Source: Halioglobus sp. (GTDB lineage Bacteria > Pseudomonadota > Gammaproteobacteria > Pseudomonadales > Halieaceae). From it: DNA of 39,895 nt. The stretch spans positions 1 to 39,895 of the forward strand of contig JAPKAY010000035.1 of NCBI GenBank assembly GCA_028825045.1, written 5' to 3'. A model generated the notes under the pieces. The model was not told where the DNA came from. It ran no database searches and was given only the letters and a program-made list of their open reading frames with translations. Position 1 is the first letter of the stretch. Every line of letters begins with the position of its first letter. Positions 34,624 through 39,895 of the stretch are shown here, in pieces. The position numbers were made by a program, and so were the translations under genes.

Positions 34624-37098
34624 GTGTCGATGACGGCTACAAAAATGTTGGTGCGGGATTGGCGCGGTGGCGAACTGGGCGTTCTGGTCATGGCTTTGGT
34701 ACTTGCCGTGGGTGTGGTTTCGGGGATCAGCGCGTTCACTACGCGATTGCAAACCGCACTGGTGCAGGAGAGTCACCGGTTCCTGGCAGCGGATGCGGTG
34801 GTCCGTAGCGGCCGGGAGCTGCCTACGGAATGGCTGGAGGAGGCCACGCGGCAGCAAGTTCCGCACGCGCTGACGCTGCAGTTTCCCTCTATGGTCTATG
34901 CGGGCGATGATCGTATGTATCTCGCTTCGGTAAAAGCGGTGAGTAGTGCGTATCCACTGCGAGGTGAATTGAGCTACAGCCGCGCGCCTTTTGGTGACGT
35001 GTTACCGGCTACAACGGGGCCTGCTCGCGGAGAAGTCTGGCTCGACTCACGGCTGTTCCCCCTCTTGGACACTGCTGTCGGGGAGAAAATAACCATCGGC
35101 GAGGCAGAGTTTGTGGTCACCGCCGCTGCACGCACTGAACCTGATCAGGGCACTTCATTTTATGGTTTTGGCCCCCGCGTGTTAATGCATTACGACGACA
35201 TTCCAGCGACCAGCGTAGTGCAGCCCGGCAGCCGCGTGGAGTACAGGCAGCTTTTTGCCGGACCCGCTCCATCTCTGGACGCATTTACCCAATGGCTGGA
35301 ACCCAAGTTGCAGGATGGGCAGAGACTCGTGAATGTGGATGAGGGACAGCCTGGCATCGCCAGTGCCCTGGCCCGGGCGGAGAGCTTTCTTCTGTTGGCG
35401 GGCAGTCTGGCTGTCGTGTTGGCCGGCGTTGCTGTAGCGCTGGCAGCGAGACGTTTCAGTGAGCGGCACCACGATTATGTGGCGATTATCAAAAGCCTTG
35501 GAGCGACCTCGAGCACGGTGAATCAGCTCTATGGGCGGAGTTTGTTACTCCTGGGTTGCATCGCGACCTGCCTGGGATGCTTGCTCGGATGGGGGATACA
35601 GTCAGTCTTCTTTCAATTGTTCGCTGAGCAGTTGCCGGTGCAACCGGGCCCCAGTGGCATCCGGCCCTACGCCATAGGTGCGGCGACATCACTGACCTGC
35701 TTGCTATGTTTTGCCTGGCCGCCTCTGCGTCGGTTGGCACAGGCCAGCCCATTGCGTGTCTTGCGCAGGGACTTGCCGCTTGAAAACCGCAGGGCGACAA
35801 CCGACTACGCGATCGGCCTGGTAGCGATCGCCCTGCTCATGTGGTGGTACAGCCAGGACTGGAAATTGACCTTGGCTGTGCTCGCCGGACTGGCGGTAAC
35901 GGCGGGGCTCGGTTTTTGCCTGGCCCTGACCTTGCTTCGAGGTGGTCGCCTGGTGGGTATGAGCGCGGGCAGCATTTGGCGGCTTGCGCTGGCAGGCTTG
36001 CAGCGTCGTGGGGCGACAAATGCGCTGCAGGTCGTCATTTTTGCGATGGCGATAATGTTGTTGCTAGTGATTATCCTGGTGCGAACTTCCCTCATTGATG
36101 AATGGAAAACACAGATGCCCGAGGATGCGCCGAATCACTTTATGATCAACATCGGCCCGGACGATGTGCAGGCGATCGAACACTTGCTGCGTACAGAAAA
36201 TATTCCCAGCGAGGCATTCTATCCAATGATTCGTGGTCGAATTATGTCGATTAATGGCGAGTCCTTGCCCAGTACAGACGATGTTGAACAGAATAGGCGG
36301 CAGCGCGAAACCAATTTCACCTGGTCTGATGCCGCCCCAGCTGCCAATGAACTGGTTGCTGGTCAGTGGTGGACCTCTGGCACGGATCGAGCAGTGGTTT
36401 CATTGGAGGAGGAATTTGCCGAGCGGCTTGATATCACCGTTGGCGATACGATGGGCTTTCTGGTGGGCTCTCAACCCTTGGAGGCAGAAGTGACCAGCAT
36501 CCGCCAACTCGACTGGCAGTCGATGCGGCCGAACTTTTACCTCGTATTTCCGCCAAAGTTATTAGCGCCTTACCCTGCAACATTTATGACCAGTTTTCAT
36601 CTCGATGCTTCGAACAAGGTATTTCTCAATCGATTCATCCGGCAATTCCCGACGGCGACAGTGATCGAAATGGACATTGTGGTCGAGCAAATTCGGAACA
36701 TTATTAATCAGGTGTCCGCCGCCATTGAGTTGGTATTAATGGTGATACTCGCTGCCGGCGCTCTAGTGCTGATTGCCGGCGTGCAAGCCAGCGTCGACGC
36801 CCGTATGCATGAAAGTGCAATACTGCGCGCGCTGGGGGCGCAGCGTCGGCTGATCTTGGGAGGGTTGTTGATTGAGTTTGCTACGCTGGGTTTATTTGCG
36901 GGTTTATTGGCGACGGTGGCGGCAGAACTGTCGGTCTTCATCCTGCAAACATTTGTGATGGACATGGCCTACACACCGCAGCCCTGGATCTGGCCGCTTG
37001 GGATTTTTGCGGGGGCGTTAATTATTGGTGGTTTGGGTGTGTTCAGTTGTAGGCGGGTAGTCTCAACGCCACCTGTTTTGGTGTTGCGGCAGCTTTGA
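34624..37098 (+). CDS. ybbP: ABC transporter permease, YbbP-like (FtsX fold)
   Basis: An inner-membrane permease of 824 aa with the large-duplication plan. It has an N-terminal helix (LGVLVMALVLAVGVVSGISAF), a periplasmic domain, an FtsX-type helix group, a second periplasmic domain, and a final FtsX group containing SVDARMHESAILRALGAQRRL. The start is GTG 34624, nine bases after AAGGAG (34609-34614); ATG 34630 is two codons inside. With YbbA it likely forms a complex that extracts or hands over lipids or hydrophobic compounds, possibly linked to TesA. The function of YbbAP is not settled. Confidence 0.9.
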   Translation: MSMTATKMLVRDWRGGELGVLVMALVLAVGVVSGISAFTTRLQTALVQESHRFLAADAVVRSGRELPTEWLEEATRQQVPHALTLQFPSMVYAGDDRMYLASVKAVSSAYPLRGELSYSRAPFGDVLPATTGPARGEVWLDSRLFPLLDTAVGEKITIGEAEFVVTAAARTEPDQGTSFYGFGPRVLMHYDDIPATSVVQPGSRVEYRQLFAGPAPSLDAFTQWLEPKLQDGQRLVNVDEGQPGIASALARAESFLLLAGSLAVVLAGVAVALAARRFSERHHDYVAIIKSLGATSSTVNQLYGRSLLLLGCIATCLGCLLGWGIQSVFFQLFAEQLPVQPGPSGIRPYAIGAATSLTCLLCFAWPPLRRLAQASPLRVLRRDLPLENRRATTDYAIGLVAIALLMWWYSQDWKLTLAVLAGLAVTAGLGFCLALTLLRGGRLVGMSAGSIWRLALAGLQRRGATNALQVVIFAMAIMLLLVIILVRTSLIDEWKTQMPEDAPNHFMINIGPDDVQAIEHLLRTENIPSEAFYPMIRGRIMSINGESLPSTDDVEQNRRQRETNFTWSDAAPAANELVAGQWWTSGTDRAVVSLEEEFAERLDITVGDTMGFLVGSQPLEAEVTSIRQLDWQSMRPNFYLVFPPKLLAPYPATFMTSFHLDASNKVFLNRFIRQFPTATVIEMDIVVEQIRNIINQVSAAIELVLMVILAAGALVLIAGVQASVDARMHESAILRALGAQRRLILGGLLIEFATLGLFAGLLATVAAELSVFILQTFVMDMAYTPQPWIWPLGIFAGALIIGGLGVFSCRRVVSTPPVLVLRQL

Positions 37099-37161
37099 GT
37101 TGCGTGTTTTTTGTTGGTCGTTATTCAGCGTCAGGCATCGGGGTATTAGCATTGAAAGAGA

Positions 37162-37803
37162 TCAACGGGCAGCGCCGTCGGCGCGTTTAACGCTCACCCC
37201 ATCCAAAAAGATCTGCACACCAAGGTCAACCTGCCGCTGCAAATCGATGTAACGCTCGAACAACCCGGGGGCATCAACCAGCAACGTAGCTAATCCGTAG
37301 ATACTGGACCAGGCCGCGTTCGCTAGATAAGTGATGTCATCCACCGGGCGAAAAATCCCTCTGTCCAGGCCGCGTTGCAAAATATCCTGCACCAATTGCA
37401 ACGTATCCCGACTGGCCTCGCGCAGTTCTGGATAATTTAGGGTCGGTTGTACCGCAGGCCCAAACATCAATTTGAAAAGCTGTGGATTGCGAGCGGCGTA
37501 ATCCACATAAGCGTGAGCAAAGGCGAACAATTGGTCTGGGGGGGAGTCCAGGGTCGTCGATCCGGCTTGACGCAGTTCCTTGAGCAGGTCGCGATAGCCC
37601 TGCGTCGCCATGGCCGCAAGCAATCCATTTTTGTCTGCAAAATGCCGGTAGGGCGCGGTTTGCGATACGCCAATCGCTCGTGCAAGTGCGCGTAGGCTCA
37701 GCTCTTCGATGCTGGTTTCGCGCAGCTGCGCCACAGCCGTGTCCAGCAATTCTTTGCGCAAATTGCCGTGGTGATAGCTTTTTGAGGGGGCCGTTTCGGT
37801 CAT
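37162..37803 (-). CDS. TetR/AcrR-family transcriptional regulator
   Basis: The 213-aa protein has an N-terminal helix-turn-helix region with [31 protein letters not shown] (about 35-65). A ligand-binding domain of the WHG type with FKLMFGP in the middle follows. The N-terminus ([17 protein letters not shown]) is typical of that TetR subgroup. The 86-base upstream gap to mdh has no clear palindrome, so the target is unknown. It is convergent with the ABC permease. Confidence 0.9.
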   Translation of the reverse strand: MTETAPSKSYHHGNLRKELLDTAVAQLRETSIEELSLRALARAIGVSQTAPYRHFADKNGLLAAMATQGYRDLLKELRQAGSTTLDSPPDQLFAFAHAYVDYAARNPQLFKLMFGPAVQPTLNYPELREASRDTLQLVQDILQRGLDRGIFRPVDDITYLANAAWSSIYGLATLLVDAPGLFERYIDLQRQVDLGVQIFLDGVSVKRADGAAR

Positions 37804-37889
37804 GGTCTAAGTTTAACCCAATAAAAAGGGGGCAGAATAGCTTTAACGCCGCCACCTTACATCGTGTTGTTGTCTAAACTCGTCAAGCA

Positions 37890-38870
37890 CTACGGCAGAA
37901 GGTGTTTCACGGCGTCGCGCTCTTCGGTTAGCTCCTGCTCGGTCGCTGTCATTTTGGCCCGGCTGAAGTCGCCGATCTCAACGCCTTGCACGATGCTCCA
38001 CTCGCCATCGGCACAATGACAAGGGAAAGAGTAGATCAGCCCTTCAGTGATACCGTAAGATCCATCGGAACAGACACTCATCGAAACCCAGTCGTCGCTC
38101 TTGGTACCCAGAGCCCAGGAGCGCACGTGCCCGATGGCAGCGTTGGCAGCGGAGGCGGCAGAGGACGCGCCTCGCGCCTTGATAATAGCAGCACCGCGTT
38201 GCTGTATCGTGGGAATAAATTCGTTTTCATACCACGTCTGATCAATCAGGTTGATCGCGGCCTCACCGTTAACTTTAGCGTTAAAAAGATCTGGATACTG
38301 GGTCGCTGAGTGATTGCCCCAGATAGTCATGTTGCTGACGTCGTTCACGGTTTTGCCCGTTTTAAGGGCGATCTGGGTTTTTGCCCGATTGTGGTCCAGG
38401 CGTGTCATTGCCGTAAAGTTACGTGGACTGATGTCCGGAGCGTTACGCTGAGTGATCAGTGCGTTGGTGTTGGCGGGGTTACCGACTACCAGTACTTTGA
38501 TGTTCTTGTCGGCGTGGTCGTTGATGGCCTTGCCCTGAACGGAAAAAATTTCAGCGTTGGCTTCCAGTAAGTCCTTGCGCTCCATGCCTGGGCCGCGGGG
38601 TCGGGCACCGACTAAAACCGCATAGTTGGCCGCTTTGAATGCGGTGTTGGGGTCGTCTGTGCAGACGATACCTGCCAGGAGTGGGAAGGCGCAATCTTCC
38701 AGTTCCATTCTCACACCTTCAAGCGCTTCCATTGCGGGTGTGATATCCAGCAATTGCAAAATGATGGGTTGGTCTTCACCGAGCATGGAGCCGGAGGCAA
38801 TTCGAAAGATTAGTGCGTAGCCAATTTGGCCCGCGGCGCCGGTAACAGTCACGTGAACAGGTTTTTTCAT
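37890..38870 (-). CDS. mdh: Malate dehydrogenase
   Basis: A cytosolic TCA-cycle enzyme that interconverts malate and oxaloacetate with NAD. I use ATG 38870, giving 326 aa; GAGG lies about 11 bases upstream. The longer frame to 38918 has no ribosome-binding site and non-conserved text. It has GAAGQIG (11-17), D42 for NAD preference, the substrate loop [13 protein letters not shown] (88-100), LDHNRA (158-163) and the catalytic His187 in [12 protein letters not shown]. This is the longer, cytosolic-MDH-like bacterial type rather than the 312-aa E. coli type. Confidence 0.95.
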   Translation of the reverse strand: MKKPVHVTVTGAAGQIGYALIFRIASGSMLGEDQPIILQLLDITPAMEALEGVRMELEDCAFPLLAGIVCTDDPNTAFKAANYAVLVGARPRGPGMERKDLLEANAEIFSVQGKAINDHADKNIKVLVVGNPANTNALITQRNAPDISPRNFTAMTRLDHNRAKTQIALKTGKTVNDVSNMTIWGNHSATQYPDLFNAKVNGEAAINLIDQTWYENEFIPTIQQRGAAIIKARGASSAASAANAAIGHVRSWALGTKSDDWVSMSVCSDGSYGITEGLIYSFPCHCADGEWSIVQGVEIGDFSRAKMTATEQELTEERDAVKHLLP

Positions 38871-38918
38871 GGGGGAATAGTCCTCACAAGTAGTTCGAAG
38901 CAGTATTTTGCGGCGCAC

Positions 38919-38947
38919 ATTGTCTCGGCAAACTGTTGAAATTACAA
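38919..38947 (-). promoter_or_regulatory. Candidate promoter of mdh
   Basis: On the minus strand TTGTAA (38942-38947) and GACAAT (38919-38924) are 17 bases apart, each matching four of six consensus bases. The -10 is about 50 bases upstream of the mdh ATG. Confidence 0.35.
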
Positions 38948-39193
38948 GGTAGTGGAAAATGGGTTAGTGCCCCGATTAGATATTCTGTTTCGAGGCTGGG
39001 AATGGGGCGTGGACTCGCCTGCCTCCTTCAGACAACACATCACTTTTCAAACTAAGCCCATACCCACAACCGACGGGGATCAGTGCAGTGAGGCACCCCG
39101 CCGGTGACCGCTGGCAGAGAACAAAACCTGCAGCAAATGCCATGCTCGATGTATAGCCCCACGTAAAGCCACAGAAATTCACGCAGCGACAAC

Positions 39194-39223
39194 TGGACGC
39201 GAGTCACCCCTAGCAAGTAAAAT
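39194..39223 (+). promoter_or_regulatory. Candidate promoter of ttcA
   Basis: TGGACG (39194-39199) and TAAAAT (39218-39223) are 18 bases apart, matching four and five of six consensus bases. The ttcA GTG lies 32 bases downstream. Confidence 0.35.
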
Positions 39224-39255
39224 GCCCGCCAAATCAAGTACTAACGGCCATCATC

Positions 39256-39895
39256 GTGCGCGAGCTATCCCGTAAAGAAAGACTGGAATTCAACAAGCTG
39301 CAAAAGCGCTTGCGCCGGAACGTGGGCAAGGCTATCGCCGATTACAATATGATTGAATCGGGTGACAAGGTGATGGTGTGTGTCTCGGGAGGTAAAGATT
39401 CCTACGGCATGTTGGATGTCCTTATCAATCTTCGACAAAGCGCACCTGTGGATTTCGATCTAATTGCGGTAAACCTGGACCAAAAGCAGCCGGGGTTTCC
39501 TGAAGAGGTGCTTCCCGCTTATCTCACTGCGCTGGATGTCCCTTATTACGTCCTCGAAAAAGACACCTACAGTATTGTGAAAGAAGTGGTGCCCGAAGGT
39601 AAAACAACCTGTGGCCTGTGTTCACGTTTGCGGCGCGGTAGCCTCTACGGGTTTGCTCAAGATATCGGTGCTACCAAAATAGCCCTCGGCCATCATCGGG
39701 ATGATATCGTCGAGACGCTGTTTCTGAACATGTTTTTCAACGGTTCGCTCAAAGCCATGCCGCCGAAACTACTCAGTGATGACAAGCAGAATGTGGTGAT
39801 TCGGCCACTGGCCTATTGCAAAGAAACAGATCTCGCGCGATACGCAGCCTACAAAGAATTCCCCATTATTCCCTGCAATCTGTGCGGATCTCAGG
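39256..39895 (+). CDS. ttcA: tRNA 2-thiocytidine(32) synthetase TtcA (3' end cut by window)
   Basis: TtcA is an Fe-S-dependent PP-loop ATPase that inserts sulfur into C32 of certain tRNAs. The 213 visible residues start at GTG 39256; an in-frame stop at 39211 and no intervening ATG fix this start, though a Shine-Dalgarno is not clear. Visible are the PP-loop SGGKDS (44-49), the cluster cysteines C119-GL-C122, [10 protein letters not shown] (145-154) and PCNLCGSQ with C207 and C210. All match the family. The last third lies beyond the window. Confidence 0.94.
   Translation, partial: MRELSRKERLEFNKLQKRLRRNVGKAIADYNMIESGDKVMVCVSGGKDSYGMLDVLINLRQSAPVDFDLIAVNLDQKQPGFPEEVLPAYLTALDVPYYVLEKDTYSIVKEVVPEGKTTCGLCSRLRRGSLYGFAQDIGATKIALGHHRDDIVETLFLNMFFNGSLKAMPPKLLSDDKQNVVIRPLAYCKETDLARYAAYKEFPIIPCNLCGSQ

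Larger units (their letters stand above)
38871..39255. other. 385-base mdh/ttcA intergenic region
   Basis: The region holds divergent candidate promoters for mdh and ttcA. No convincing gene lies in the middle. Two overlapping minus-strand frames (38976-39182 and 39052-39237) lack supporting motifs. Two local structures are visible. A hairpin has arms CGGGG and CCCCG near 39075-39105. A longer-range pairing joins the end segments at 39004-39018 and 39199-39210 (ACTCGC with GCGAGT, flanked by GGGG/CCCC). A structured RNA is possible but unproven. Confidence 0.4.

Noticed and set aside
38976..39237. Two overlapping minus-strand frames (68 and 61 codons) in the mdh/ttcA gap
   Set aside because: No Shine-Dalgarno, no recognisable domain, and they overlap each other in different frames.
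1..39895. CRISPR arrays, tRNA/rRNA genes, insertion sequences, prophage or toxin-antitoxin pairs
   Set aside because: No regularly spaced repeats, no tRNA T-loop signatures, and no transposase, integrase or phage motifs were found by reading; small RNA genes could still be missed.

Overview
The window is chromosomal DNA from a gammaproteobacterium. Malate dehydrogenase, ttcA, hrpB, bioA, ygiQ, ytfJ, mobA, tsaB and a divergent tesA / ybbA-ybbP pair (the E. coli arrangement) all point that way. A marine, heterotrophic lineage of the Halieaceae/Spongiibacteraceae type is a guess from gene content and was not tested. Genes are tightly packed, with many ATGA, TAATG or TGATG stop-start overlaps and several 8-bp overlaps between opposing genes. 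No tRNA, rRNA, CRISPR array, insertion sequence or prophage was seen.

Left part (1-6.9 kb): the lysine/alanine tail of an unidentified protein, a terminator, and mobA on the minus strand. A plus-strand run follows: tsaB, uppP, a beta-hydroxyacid dehydrogenase, an M18 aminopeptidase, a homologue of the tRNA-queuosine mannosyltransferase (QTMAN/DUF3524) and trpS. The trpS gene carries an in-frame UAG at 6171-6173, followed directly by an AUG with a Shine-Dalgarno-like AAAGG.

Middle-left (6.9-15.7 kb): a Spinster-like MFS transporter on the minus strand, then a plus-strand surface-glycan or glycolipid-like cluster. It contains a possible 42-codon ORF, two membrane proteins built from three copies of an unnamed 'PGYSVS' module, a UDP-galactopyranose-mutase-like FAD enzyme, a GT4 and a GT2 glycosyltransferase, and a MATE-type carrier. 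A convergent MGAT-like acyltransferase lies next to it.

Centre (15.7-28 kb): a short-chain dehydrogenase, a periplasmic transglutaminase-like protein, an NnrU-family membrane protein and hrpB. Next comes a minus-strand rubrerythrin / Fe-S protein / DUF3501 trio. Its promoter has a good match to the four-element OxyR site placed directly against the -35 box, which suggests peroxide induction. An RND pump with its membrane fusion protein follows.

Right part (28-39.9 kb): ytfJ, ygiQ, a voltage-sensor-type K+ channel with a C-terminal zinc ribbon, tesA-bioA, the ybbAP-like ABC system, a TetR regulator, mdh, and the start of ttcA, which runs off the window. Between ygiQ and the channel lies a likely remnant of a TonB-dependent receptor C-terminus. 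A smaller possible gene remnant precedes the RND operon.
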